A DNA stretch of 20,303 bases. It comes from CAZTII01 sp964613305 (GTDB lineage: Bacteria; Bacillota_I; Bacilli_A; Erysipelotrichales; Erysipelotrichaceae). Where the stretch lies: NCBI GenBank assembly GCA_964613305.1, contig CAZTII010000031.1:1-20303 (forward strand). Direction: 5' to 3'. The notes below the pieces were generated by a model that worked only from the letters and a program-made list of their open reading frames with translations, ran no database searches and had not been told where the DNA came from. A program made the translations under genes and the position numbers. Shown here piece by piece: positions 6,511-14,587 of this stretch (positions within the stretch are counted from its first letter, which is position 1; every line of letters starts with the position of its first letter).

Positions 6511-9027
6511 ATGATTTATAGCGAAAAAACAATCAATAAATTAAATAATGACATTAAAAAATATTTTCCACATTGTTTTTGCATTGAAAAAGAATATACG
6601 ACGGTACATCAAGGTGTATCACGCTTAGTCATGCTTGATCGCTATAGCCAAAAAGATCGACAATTAGTCTCTCTCGGTATTGATGACATCGTCCTAACCG
6701 TCATTAAAGAAGACCCCAAATACCCTGCTCGAGGCGTAGGAAGTGTACTTTCTATCGACTATGAACAAGAAACTGTAACAATTCAAATTGAAGATGAATT
6801 TAAATCAACGTTAGAAGATGAAACCGAATCAGAAACTGGTATAATTCAACGTCCATTTTCTCAAATCGATAAACCGATAGAAATTTTTTATGAACAAATC
6901 GCTAAAAGAGTTGGTCGTTCCTTAGCAAATCCAGAAAAAGATGAAACAACTCGAGAAAAATATAGTAATTTATTCTTTGAACAACTAAAAAAATTAAATA
7001 CTGTACCAGCAGGTCGTGTACTATATGGTGCAGGAAGCGGAACTCAAGTTACTTACTTCAATTGTTTCGTTATGCCATTTGTAAAAGATAGCCGTGGTGG
7101 AATTGCTGATCACCGTAAAGAAGTAATGGAAATTATGTCTCGTGGAGGTGGGGTCGGAACAAATGGTTCGACACTACGTCCTAAAGCAGCACCAGCAAAA
7201 GGTGTCGGCGGAAAATCAAGCGGAGCTGTTTCTTGGCTTAATGATATAGCGAATTTAACCAATCTTGTGGAACAAGGTGGAAGTAGACGTGGTGCCCAAA
7301 TGATTATGTTGGCAGATTGGCATCCCGATATTTTAGAATTCATTATCTCGAAGATGCAAAACCCAAGAGTATTAAAATGGTTAGTCGATAATTCAAATGA
7401 TGAACAAATTAAAGAATTAGCAAAAAGAAAGCTAAAATTTACTCCTTTGACTCGATTAGAAATTGAAATGTATGAAAGTGTCATCAACAGTGAATTCGCT
7501 GAATCACATATTAAAGACCATGCAAGAGAGTTACTCTTAGGTGGCGGAAAAAATGAAGTTGTCAATCCAGAATTTTTAACTGGAGCAAATATTTCCGTTA
7601 CATTAAGCGATGAATTTATGGAAGCTGTCGAAAAAGATACTGACTTCAGACTACGTTTCCCTGATTTACAAAATTATACCACTGAACAAAAAGAAGCATA
7701 CGATGAACATTGGCACGAAGTTGGTGATATTCACGAATGGGAAGCACTAGGTTATCCAATTAAAACATATCGTTCAATTCGCGCTAGAGACTTGTGGGAT
7801 TTAATTAGTTTCTGTGCAACATATTCCGCAGAACCAGGAATCTTCTTTATCGATAACGCTAATAAAATGACAAACGCACGCAGCTATGGACAAAAAGTTG
7901 TCGCCACAAATCCTTGTGGAGAACAACCTTTAGCACCATACTCAGTATGTAACTTAGCCGCTGTCAACTTAGCAAACTTTGTCAACAAAGAAACTGGTGA
8001 AATATTATATGACGAGCTAAAAACAACTGTTGCTTTAACAGTAAGAATGCAAGACAATGTCATCGACGACACCCCTTATTTCTTAGAAGCCAATAAAATT
8101 CAAGCTCTAGGAGAGCGACGTGTTGGTTTAGGTGTGATGGGATTACACGATTTACTCATTTTCGCCAAAAAACGATATGGTTCAAAAGAATCTCTAACTA
8201 CCATTGACTCTGTCTTTAAATGCATTGCTGAAAGTGCATATCGCACTTCCATCGACTTAGCAAAAGAAAAAGGACCATTCCCATTCTTTAAAGACGGTGA
8301 AGCATTCGTCAATTCAGGCTATATGAAATTAATGGATGAATCCATTCGTCAAGATATAGTAAAATATGGCATTAGAAATTCCCATTTATTAACAATCGCA
8401 CCTACAGGTTCAACTGGAACAATGGTCGGTGTATCTACTGGTCTAGAACCATACTTCAGTTTCAGTTATTTCCGATCTGGACGATTAGGTAAATTCATCG
8501 AAGTAAATGCGGCAATCGTTGACCAATGGCTGCAACACAATCCAGAATACACAAGAGAAACACTTCCAGATTACTTCGTTAGCGCCATGGAATTATCTCC
8601 TGAAGAACACGCTGATGTTCAATGTGTCATTCAACGTTGGATTGACTCTTCCATCTCAAAAACAGTTAATGCCCCTCGAGGATTCTCAGTGCGTCAAGTA
8701 CAAAAAATATACGAGCGTCTATTCAAAGGTGGAGCTAAAGGTGGAACAGTGTATGTCGATGGTTCTCGCGATAGCCAAGTATTAAGCTTAACAAGCGATG
8801 AAAATATTCCATGGGACCAAATGAGTTTAACAAAAGATTTTGGAATCGATGTTAAAACCCAAATGGAACCAGAAAAGAAAACTGATTTACGTGGCGACCG
8901 TCAAGATCGCAACATCGGAATTGAAGTTGGCGAACTATGCCCAATCTGTTTAGAAGGTGTTGTTGAAGAAATTGGTGGCTGTAACACTTGCACAAATTGT
9001 AATGCTCAGTTAAAATGTGGACTATAA
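6511..9027 (+). CDS. nrdJ: class II (adenosylcobalamin-dependent) ribonucleotide reductase
   Basis: This enzyme reduces ribonucleotides to deoxyribonucleotides with a thiyl radical generated from adenosylcobalamin, so it needs neither oxygen nor a second radical-bearing subunit. In the 838-aa protein the active-site loop ATNPCGEQP carries the likely radical cysteine C459. The redox pair is C185 (in YFNCFV) and C470 (in SVCNLAAVNL). The C-terminal tail has CPIC (810-813) and CNTCTNC (824-830) plus C836, the cysteine-rich end typical of the long class II enzymes, which re-reduces the active site. There is no glycyl-radical motif (class III) and no nrdB-type partner. Residues about 282-370 form an extra helical segment that I recall from Firmicutes members. 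ATG 6511 follows AAAGGAGA by 7 nt. The gene is transcribed alone or with partial read-through into the HAD gene. Confidence 0.93.
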   Translation: MIYSEKTINKLNNDIKKYFPHCFCIEKEYTTVHQGVSRLVMLDRYSQKDRQLVSLGIDDIVLTVIKEDPKYPARGVGSVLSIDYEQETVTIQIEDEFKSTLEDETESETGIIQRPFSQIDKPIEIFYEQIAKRVGRSLANPEKDETTREKYSNLFFEQLKKLNTVPAGRVLYGAGSGTQVTYFNCFVMPFVKDSRGGIADHRKEVMEIMSRGGGVGTNGSTLRPKAAPAKGVGGKSSGAVSWLNDIANLTNLVEQGGSRRGAQMIMLADWHPDILEFIISKMQNPRVLKWLVDNSNDEQIKELAKRKLKFTPLTRLEIEMYESVINSEFAESHIKDHARELLLGGGKNEVVNPEFLTGANISVTLSDEFMEAVEKDTDFRLRFPDLQNYTTEQKEAYDEHWHEVGDIHEWEALGYPIKTYRSIRARDLWDLISFCATYSAEPGIFFIDNANKMTNARSYGQKVVATNPCGEQPLAPYSVCNLAAVNLANFVNKETGEILYDELKTTVALTVRMQDNVIDDTPYFLEANKIQALGERRVGLGVMGLHDLLIFAKKRYGSKESLTTIDSVFKCIAESAYRTSIDLAKEKGPFPFFKDGEAFVNSGYMKLMDESIRQDIVKYGIRNSHLLTIAPTGSTGTMVGVSTGLEPYFSFSYFRSGRLGKFIEVNAAIVDQWLQHNPEYTRETLPDYFVSAMELSPEEHADVQCVIQRWIDSSISKTVNAPRGFSVRQVQKIYERLFKGGAKGGTVYVDGSRDSQVLSLTSDENIPWDQMSLTKDFGIDVKTQMEPEKKTDLRGDRQDRNIGIEVGELCPICLEGVVEEIGGCNTCTNCNAQLKCGL

Positions 9028-9043
9028 CATATAGTCCTTTTTT
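9019..9043 (+). terminator. intrinsic terminator at the 3' end of nrdJ
   Basis: A perfect 8-bp stem, GGACTATA (9019-9026) and TATAGTCC (9030-9037), with a 3-nt loop (ACA), is followed by T6 (9038-9043). The stem is built from the last nrdJ codons and its stop (TAA 9025-9027). It ends 22 nt before the next gene's ATG on the same strand. Confidence 0.85.
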
Positions 9044-9065
9044 ATTGAACTAGGAGGAAAGTACT

Positions 9066-9719
9066 ATGAGCGCTATCTTATTTGATTTTAATGGAACATT
9101 ATTTTTAGACGATAAGTATCACGCCAATGCATGGCAACAGATTAGAGAAAAATACAACGTCAATAGTCAACACAACGTGATTGGAACAACAAATTACCAA
9201 ACGATAAAAGCATACTTACCCGACATTGATGATAAAGAAAATCATCGTATTTCTCAAGAGAAAGAAGAAATATATCGCAATATTGTCTTACAAGAAAATG
9301 TTGAACTCGTCAAAGGAGCAACATCATTCTTCGCCTATTTAACTCAACACCAACATCCTTTTACCATCGCCAGTGCCTCAATTATTGAAAACATCAATTT
9401 TTTCATTGAACTATTTCATCTTGACGATTATTTTAATCCAGCCAATATCATTTATGATGACGGAACCTTTATTGATAAATACCAAATGTACCAACAAGCA
9501 GCCAAAACAATTCAAGTTCCACTATCCAACTGCACCATCATCGAAGATTCTAAACACGGTTTATTAAGTGCTTTACAATGTAACTGTCATCAAGTAATCG
9601 CTATAAAAAAAGCATCATTTAAAGACTTTTACGATCAACATCCTTCCATCATCGTCGTCAACAACTATATTGAACTATTAGAAAGGATCCATAACAATGA
9701 AATATCCCTGCTTCCTTAA
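9066..9719 (+). CDS. HAD-family hydrolase, beta-phosphoglucomutase/phosphatase-like, DxN variant
   Basis: This is a haloacid dehalogenase-superfamily protein of 217 aa with a helical cap between motifs I and II. Motif I is FDFNGTL (D7 nucleophile, N9), motif II Ser is in IASAS (about 103-105), motif III Lys is K138 and motif IV is IIEDS (E160, D161). In typical HAD phosphatases position 9 is Asp, the general acid/base; here it is Asn. I recall DFNGTL in other Firmicutes HAD proteins, so it may define a subgroup rather than a dead enzyme. The substrate cannot be read from sequence; a small phosphorylated metabolite is likely. AGGAGG lies 8 nt before ATG 9066. The gene overlaps the next by 23 nt, so the two are translationally coupled. 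No clear promoter fits in the 22 nt after the nrdJ terminator. Confidence 0.85.
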   Translation: MSAILFDFNGTLFLDDKYHANAWQQIREKYNVNSQHNVIGTTNYQTIKAYLPDIDDKENHRISQEKEEIYRNIVLQENVELVKGATSFFAYLTQHQHPFTIASASIIENINFFIELFHLDDYFNPANIIYDDGTFIDKYQMYQQAAKTIQVPLSNCTIIEDSKHGLLSALQCNCHQVIAIKKASFKDFYDQHPSIIVVNNYIELLERIHNNEISLLP

Positions 9720-10665
9720 TCAACACGACACCATCGGTATTTGTGCTCTCAGTAATGGTGTAGGCCATAAATTAAAGGAATTCGATGATTCCATTACAAG
9801 TATTCATCAACAAGGTTTTATCACAGTAGAAACAAAAAGTGTTCGCAATAAAAAAGATCCAGCCGCAAGTAGTAAAGTACGAGCGAAAGAATTACATCAA
9901 TTACTTAATGACGATTCTATAAAAGCTATTTTTTGCGCCACTGGTGGAGACTTCCAATTTGAAATGATGCCTTACATTAACTACGATACCATCAAAAAAA
10001 ATCCGAAATGGATTATGGGCTATTCTGATCCTACTTCTCTTTTATACACCATCACAACAAGTTGTGACATCGCTACACTCTATGGACATAATGCAGGATC
10101 ATTTGACATCATTCCTTTACATCATTCACTCTTTACTCCTTTTTCTTTTCTAAAAGGAGATATCATCGAACAACAAAGCTTTGATCTCCATGAAAAAAAC
10201 CACCTTTTTACTAGTGGTAGTTATGAATTAACCGAAAAAGTAGCTTGGATTGGTGAAATAGAAACTAGTGGACGATGCATTGGTGGCTGTCTCGATGTAT
10301 TAAAAGATTTATTTGGTACACCATACGATACAACAAAACAATTTTTAGATAAATACAAAGAAGATGGCTTTATTTGGTACTTTGATGTTTTTGCTTTAGA
10401 TGCAAGAAGTACTTATCGAACTTTGTTACAGATGAACATGATGAACTATTTTAACAACTGTAAAGCTATCATTATCGGACGCATTAAATTCCCATCAACA
10501 CCAGAAAAAGAATACTATTCACTACTAAAAAAAGCATTTGATATTCCAATCATCTATCAAGCAGACATTGGACATGTCGCACCACGAATGACGATGATTA
10601 ATGGTGCAATGATGCATTTATCCGTTACACAACATAAAGCAACCTTACGTTTCACTCTTGAGTAG
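9697..10665 (+). CDS. S66-family peptidase (LD-carboxypeptidase / MccF-like)
   Basis: S66 serine peptidases include LdcA, which trims the terminal D-Ala from muropeptide tetrapeptides during cell-wall recycling, and MccF, which cleaves peptidyl-nucleotide antibiotics. The 322-aa protein shows ATGGDF (81-86), the nucleophile elbow MGYSDPT (S110), GGCLDVL (196-202) and the C-terminal IGHVAPRMTMINGA with the likely catalytic H293. In the segment where family members usually carry the triad Glu (WYLE-type), this protein reads WYFDV, placing Asp (D230) there. There is no signal peptide, so it acts in the cytoplasm. The start at 9697 is inside the HAD gene, with AAAGGA as SD. The 3' end overlaps the convergent MATE gene. 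LdcA-like versus MccF-like cannot be settled here. Confidence 0.87.
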   Translation: MKYPCFLNQHDTIGICALSNGVGHKLKEFDDSITSIHQQGFITVETKSVRNKKDPAASSKVRAKELHQLLNDDSIKAIFCATGGDFQFEMMPYINYDTIKKNPKWIMGYSDPTSLLYTITTSCDIATLYGHNAGSFDIIPLHHSLFTPFSFLKGDIIEQQSFDLHEKNHLFTSGSYELTEKVAWIGEIETSGRCIGGCLDVLKDLFGTPYDTTKQFLDKYKEDGFIWYFDVFALDARSTYRTLLQMNMMNYFNNCKAIIIGRIKFPSTPEKEYYSLLKKAFDIPIIYQADIGHVAPRMTMINGAMMHLSVTQHKATLRFTLE

Positions 10666-11982
10666 TGAAACTTTTTTTATCCATTTCATTGAGAAAAAAC
10701 GAACAATATACGCGGTAGCACGAAATAGCCAATCGGCAAACATCGCCGCCCAAATACCAGTTAAACCCCAATGAAACCACTGAACAAACACATAACTACA
10801 ACAAACTCGAACTAACCACATACTTACAATAGAAATCATCATAACCCACTTACTATCACCACCACTACGAAGGGCATTTGGCAAAGCAAAACAAGGTGAT
10901 AGTAATATCATTGCTAAGGCACAATACACACTTAATAGTGGCCAAGCAATGTCAAAAGTCGCAGTTGAAGGCTGATACAATCGAACCAACCATTGCGAAC
11001 CTAAAATCATCAAGCCATTTAAAGCAGTTAAATAAACAATGGATTGACCCATTAATTTCATCGTGTAACTTTTTGCTTCTGAAAGTTTATTGCCACCGAT
11101 ACACCGCCCTACAACCGGAATCATCACAAGACCAATCGCCGCTTGCGGAATCGATGACATATTAGAAATACTACCCGCAATCGCATTAGCACTAATTGCA
11201 ACTTCACCTAATGTCGCAATAATCCGTGAAATAATTAAACGACCGCCATGAAACATCGTATTTTCAATGCCACTAGGAATACCAACGATAAAAATACTTT
11301 TGATAATACTAAAATCAAACCTAAAATGATTAAATCGAACTTTTACTGTATGATCTACATACAATAAACCACCAATCATCAACAAAGCACCTATCGCCAT
11401 CGCACCAACAGTGGCAATCGCAGCACCTTTTACCGCCATATGAAAACCATAAATCAATACCGCATTACCAACAACATTTAACACATTCATCAGCGAAGAA
11501 CATTGTAAGGATAATTTAGTGTTTCCCATCGATCTAAAAATAGCGCCACCAGCGTAAAACAAGGCATAAAATGGATAACCCATGGACATAATCACAAGAT
11601 ATGTTTTCGCATTAGCATAAACATCCGCTGACAAATGACCAAAACTCAACCTCAATATAACATCCGCATTGCTCACGACCACAACTGACAAAAAACAAGC
11701 CAAAACAGTAACACTTACAATTAATTGTTGCGCCACTTGTGCTGTTTTTTTATAATCCTCTTTCCCCATTGTTTGCGACATAACAATAGAACCACCAATC
11801 GATAAAGCGAAAAAAAGTTGAACGATTAACACATGAAATCCTTCAACAAGAGAAACTGCCGCAACAGCACTACCACTACAAGAAGATACCATCATCGTAT
11901 CTGCCATTGACATAAATACAGCCAATGATTGTTCTACGATAAGGGGAAAAATCATTCGATTTAGTTCTTTTTGGTTAAACAT
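10645..11982 (-). CDS. MATE-family multidrug/sodium antiporter
   Basis: MATE proteins are inner-membrane exporters of drugs or organic cations driven by Na+ or H+. From ATG 11982 the product is 445 aa with about 12 hydrophobic segments in two homologous halves. Family features include the N-terminal LIVEQSLAVFMSMADTMMVS, GGSIVMSQTMGKEDYKKT after TM2-3, and GSISNMSSIPQAAIGLVMIPVVGRCIGG at the start of the second half. An upstream in-frame ATG at 12012 would add 10 residues, but I chose 11982 because GGAGG lies 5 nt before it, and the upstream ATG would fall in the putative -10. The gene is convergent with the S66 peptidase (21-nt overlap) and divergent from the nitroreductase. No adjacent MarR/TetR regulator is present, and the substrate is unknown. 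Confidence 0.92.
   Translation of the reverse strand: MFNQKELNRMIFPLIVEQSLAVFMSMADTMMVSSCSGSAVAAVSLVEGFHVLIVQLFFALSIGGSIVMSQTMGKEDYKKTAQVAQQLIVSVTVLACFLSVVVVSNADVILRLSFGHLSADVYANAKTYLVIMSMGYPFYALFYAGGAIFRSMGNTKLSLQCSSLMNVLNVVGNAVLIYGFHMAVKGAAIATVGAMAIGALLMIGGLLYVDHTVKVRFNHFRFDFSIIKSIFIVGIPSGIENTMFHGGRLIISRIIATLGEVAISANAIAGSISNMSSIPQAAIGLVMIPVVGRCIGGNKLSEAKSYTMKLMGQSIVYLTALNGLMILGSQWLVRLYQPSTATFDIAWPLLSVYCALAMILLSPCFALPNALRSGGDSKWVMMISIVSMWLVRVCCSYVFVQWFHWGLTGIWAAMFADWLFRATAYIVRFFSMKWIKKVSLLKSET
10649..10678 (+). terminator. intrinsic terminator of the HAD-S66 unit
   Basis: GTTTCACT (10649-10656), a 7-nt loop and AGTGAAAC (10664-10671) form a perfect 8-bp stem followed by T7 (10672-10678). 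The hairpin includes the last codons and TAG stop of the S66 gene, and also lies in the 3' coding end of the convergent MATE gene. It has no T-run in the minus direction, so it works one way only. Confidence 0.87.
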
Positions 11983-11998
11983 AAAAACCTCCACAATA

Positions 11999-12054
11999 AT
12001 TATACAATACAAAAAACAAGTTTAAAACAATATCACAGAAAACTATTGTATAAT
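11999..12054. promoter_or_regulatory. mirrored divergent control region of MATE and nitroreductase
   Basis: TATTGTATAAT occurs on the plus strand at 12044-12054 and in inverted orientation at 11999-12009, a perfect 11-bp inverted repeat. Each copy contains TATAAT, and each is followed by 6 nt and then the SD of the gene it faces (AGGAGG at 12061-12066; GGAGG at 11992..11988). If the copies are -10 boxes, the two -35 regions overlap near 12022-12031 and the leaders begin at the SD. Neither has a good -35 at 17 nt. They may instead be the two half-sites of an operator. Confidence 0.55.
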
Positions 12055-12073
12055 CTCTACAGGAGGAAAACAT

Positions 12074-12583
12074 ATGAAAACCAATGATTTTTTATTAAAA
12101 AGACATAGTTGTCGACATTTTACTGAAGAAAAAGTTAGTCAAGAAAACATCGATTTAATCGTTAAAGCCGGATTAAATGCGCCATGTGGGAAAAATAGAC
12201 AAGACAGTAAAATAGTTGTCGTCGAAGATGAAAACCTTATCAAAGAGCTTAGTAATTTAAACGCATCCATTATGGGTACAACAAGCGATCCTTTTTATGG
12301 AGCAAAAACAATAATTTGTGTTTTTGTTAAAAAAGATAGTACAACCTTAGTACAAGATGGAAGTGCCATTATAACGATGATGCAGTCGGAAGCATTTATT
12401 TTAGGTGTTGGTTCATGTTGGATCAATCGTTTAAAACAAATGATGGAAACACCTATAGGAATTCAATACATGAGAAAATGGAACATTGAAGAATATGAAG
12501 GAGTTGGTATTTGTATTATAGGAATGCCACTTGAAGAAGGAAAAGCGAAAGTCATCAAAGAAAATAGAGTCATTCGCCTATAA
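12074..12583 (+). CDS. nitroreductase-family FMN oxidoreductase
   Basis: This is a small (169 aa) member of the nitroreductase fold, flavoenzymes that pass electrons from NAD(P)H to nitroaromatics, quinones or other acceptors as homodimers in the cytoplasm. Seen in the sequence: the N-terminal phosphate-contact motif KRHSCRHFTEEKVS (9-22), APCGKNRQ (36-43, the usual AP-S-xxNxQ segment), and the C-terminal EGVGICIIGMPLEEGKAK (about 142-159), as in other short nitroreductases. The protein is at the short end of the family. ATG 12074 follows AGGAGG by 7 nt. It is monocistronic, ends at a strong bidirectional terminator, and is divergent from the MATE exporter. That pairing would suit a redox-stress or xenobiotic response, which is inference. 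Confidence 0.88.
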   Translation: MKTNDFLLKRHSCRHFTEEKVSQENIDLIVKAGLNAPCGKNRQDSKIVVVEDENLIKELSNLNASIMGTTSDPFYGAKTIICVFVKKDSTTLVQDGSAIITMMQSEAFILGVGSCWINRLKQMMETPIGIQYMRKWNIEEYEGVGICIIGMPLEEGKAKVIKENRVIRL

Positions 12584-12615
12584 AAAAGAACTCAATTTAA
12601 AATGAGTTCTTTTTT
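12582..12615. terminator. bidirectional intrinsic terminator
   Basis: AAAAAAGAACTCA (12582-12594) pairs with TGAGTTCTTTTTT (12603-12615) around an 8-nt loop. The A-run and T-run make it work in both directions, ending the nitroreductase transcript (plus) and the sulfatase-BMP transporter operon (minus, last stop at 12621). Confidence 0.9.
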
Positions 12616-12620
12616 ATAAA

Positions 12621-13538
12621 CTAATGTCTTTTTAAATAAGGAACACCATTACTAGCTGGTCCTTTTGCTTTATTACCTGAAAACAATAAAACAAGTAAAC
12701 ACATTACATATGGAATTGCTTGTATTAATATGGGACTAATTAAAACATTTGGTAACATTTGAATTTGAAGTTGTAACGCTTCAAAGAAACCAAAGAACAA
12801 TGCCGCTAAAAATGCACCTTGAGGTTTCCAGCGACCTAAAATCACCGCTGCCATTGCTAAGAAGCCACGACCAGCTGACATATTTTCTTGAAATAAGTTC
12901 ATTTGACCAATCGATAAATAGGCACCACCAAGTCCAGCTAACATACCACTTACAACAACACAACCCCAACGAATTTTCCAAACATCAATTCCTAATGTCT
13001 CTGCGACTTTCGGATTTTCACCAACCGCATTAATACGAAGTCCTAACGGTGTTTTATAAAATATATACGTAGCTACAACAACACACAATAGTGCTATATA
13101 CACAAACGGAGAAAACTTAGCCAATATATCACCAACAACAGGAATACCTTTAAAAATAGGTGAATTTGGTAAATAACTTACAATATCACTACTACCGGCA
13201 CGATTAAAAATCATTCTTAAGCCAAAAGAAGTAAAACCAGTCGCAAACAACACTAATCCAGTCGCGCTTACAGCTTGAGGACCACCACAAGTAATCGCAA
13301 TAAAGGCATGAATACTAGCTAAAATTCCACCAGCTATGATTGCAAAAACAATACCAATCCAAGGACTACCACTAAAATGAGAGCCTACCATTCCAGCAAA
13401 AGCACCCATTAAGATCATTCCTTCAATACCAATATTAGTAACACCACTTTTTTCGGAGACAACACCACCTAAAGCCGCAAAGATAAGAGGTGTTGATGTT
13501 GAAATTGTCATCATAATTAACGCTACAACCGAAATCAT
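12621..13538 (-). CDS. nupQ: BMP-type ABC transporter permease (NupQ/RnsD-like)
   Basis: This is the second inner-membrane permease of a nucleoside-type ABC importer, 305 aa, with about 8-9 hydrophobic segments. ALGGVVSEKSGVTNIGIEGM (22-41) is the typical start of this permease class, and GLRINAVGENPKVAETLGID is the cytoplasmic coupling-loop region that meets the ATPase. Its ATG overlaps the stop of the preceding permease by 4 nt (ATGA), so it is the last gene of the operon and translationally coupled. It pairs with the 350-aa permease to form the channel. B. subtilis NupNOPQ (guanosine uptake) and streptococcal RnsBACD are the models; the symbol is by family and gene order, and the substrate here is inferred. 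Confidence 0.9.
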   Translation of the reverse strand: MISVVALIMMTISTSTPLIFAALGGVVSEKSGVTNIGIEGMILMGAFAGMVGSHFSGSPWIGIVFAIIAGGILASIHAFIAITCGGPQAVSATGLVLFATGFTSFGLRMIFNRAGSSDIVSYLPNSPIFKGIPVVGDILAKFSPFVYIALLCVVVATYIFYKTPLGLRINAVGENPKVAETLGIDVWKIRWGCVVVSGMLAGLGGAYLSIGQMNLFQENMSAGRGFLAMAAVILGRWKPQGAFLAALFFGFFEALQLQIQMLPNVLISPILIQAIPYVMCLLVLLFSGNKAKGPASNGVPYLKRH

Positions 13539-14587
13539 ATCGTATCCCCCTTTTTCTTAAACTTGTTTTTAAGCAGTACAATCATTGATTCTCCCGCAAT
13601 AAATAAGATAATAACACCTTGCATCGCATCGACAATATTCCTTGAAACACCAACTGATGTTTGCATCGATACTGCTCCACTTCGTAAGATCGCAAATAAC
13701 AGGGATGTTAAAATAATACCTAAAGGATGACTTCGAGCTAACAAAGCAACTGATATTCCATCAAAGCCATACCCTGGAGAAAATCCATCATACAAACGAT
13801 GGAAAAAAGAGGATACTTCAATTCCTCCAGCTAATCCAGCAAGACCACCAGAAATCATTAAAGCAATCAACATATTTTTTTGAACGTTAATTCCTGAAAC
13901 TTTACTTGCGCGTTGATTAAAACCAACAGCTTTTATTTCATAACCAACGACAGTTTTATTTAATAAAAACAATAAAGCAAACGCACATGCTATTCCAAGT
14001 ACAATACCAGCACCCAATCGATAAGGAGCTTTTAATAACAAGGGAAGCCATGCCGTTTCTTGAAGCCACGCAGTCGCTAAAAGTTCACCTGGAAATTTTA
14101 AGGGACCAACCACTAAAAATTGAACAACTAGTTGCGCTACATAATTCATCATAATCGTCGAAATAACTGGATTCACATCCCGTTTAATTTTTAATAATGC
14201 AGGAATTACTACCCACAATGAACCAAAAACAAACGCTGAAAGAATAACAATTGGAATATGGATAATTGAAGGTAACTTTAAATAAATACCTGCCAAGGTA
14301 GCACCTAATGCTCCCATGATCAGTTGACCTTCACCACCAATATTAATTACTTTAGCACGATACGCTACCGCAACAGCTAAACCAGTAAATAACAATGGTG
14401 TCGCTTTATTTAACATTTGAAAAAACAATGGCAATGTTCCAAAAGATCCTCTAAACAATGCTCGATACGCAGCAATAGGACTTTTACCTGCTAATGCGAT
14501 TAACAGTGCACCAACAATAAAAGAACAAACAACAGCTAATAAGGGTACCCAAATAGCTTTCCCTACTTTTTTCAAGGAATCTTTCAT
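13535..14587 (-). CDS. nupP: BMP-type ABC transporter permease (NupP/RnsC-like)
   Basis: This is the first permease of the importer, 350 aa. A cytoplasmic N-terminus leads into TM1 (about 12-33), then LFRGSFGTLPLF and the signature ATPLLFTGLAVAVAYRAKVINIGGEGQLIMGA (about 62-93), characteristic of the BMP/ribose-type permeases. GYEIKAVGFNQRASKVSGIN (about 216-235) is the ATPase-coupling loop. It overlaps the ATPase stop by 4 nt (ATGA at 14587..14584) and has the SD GGAGG 7 nt upstream inside that gene. It works as a heterodimer with the 305-aa permease. Nothing is truncated. Confidence 0.91.
   Translation of the reverse strand: MKDSLKKVGKAIWVPLLAVVCSFIVGALLIALAGKSPIAAYRALFRGSFGTLPLFFQMLNKATPLLFTGLAVAVAYRAKVINIGGEGQLIMGALGATLAGIYLKLPSIIHIPIVILSAFVFGSLWVVIPALLKIKRDVNPVISTIMMNYVAQLVVQFLVVGPLKFPGELLATAWLQETAWLPLLLKAPYRLGAGIVLGIACAFALLFLLNKTVVGYEIKAVGFNQRASKVSGINVQKNMLIALMISGGLAGLAGGIEVSSFFHRLYDGFSPGYGFDGISVALLARSHPLGIILTSLLFAILRSGAVSMQTSVGVSRNIVDAMQGVIILFIAGESMIVLLKNKFKKKGDTI

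Noticed and set aside
7110..7565. 151-codon open frame antisense to nrdJ
   Set aside because: It lies wholly inside the strongly conserved nrdJ frame, has no SD and no recognisable protein features; it is a shadow of nrdJ codon use.
11983..12012. MATE start at ATG 12012 (455 aa)
   Set aside because: No SD precedes it, while GGAGG sits 5 nt before ATG 11982, and the extra region overlaps the putative -10.
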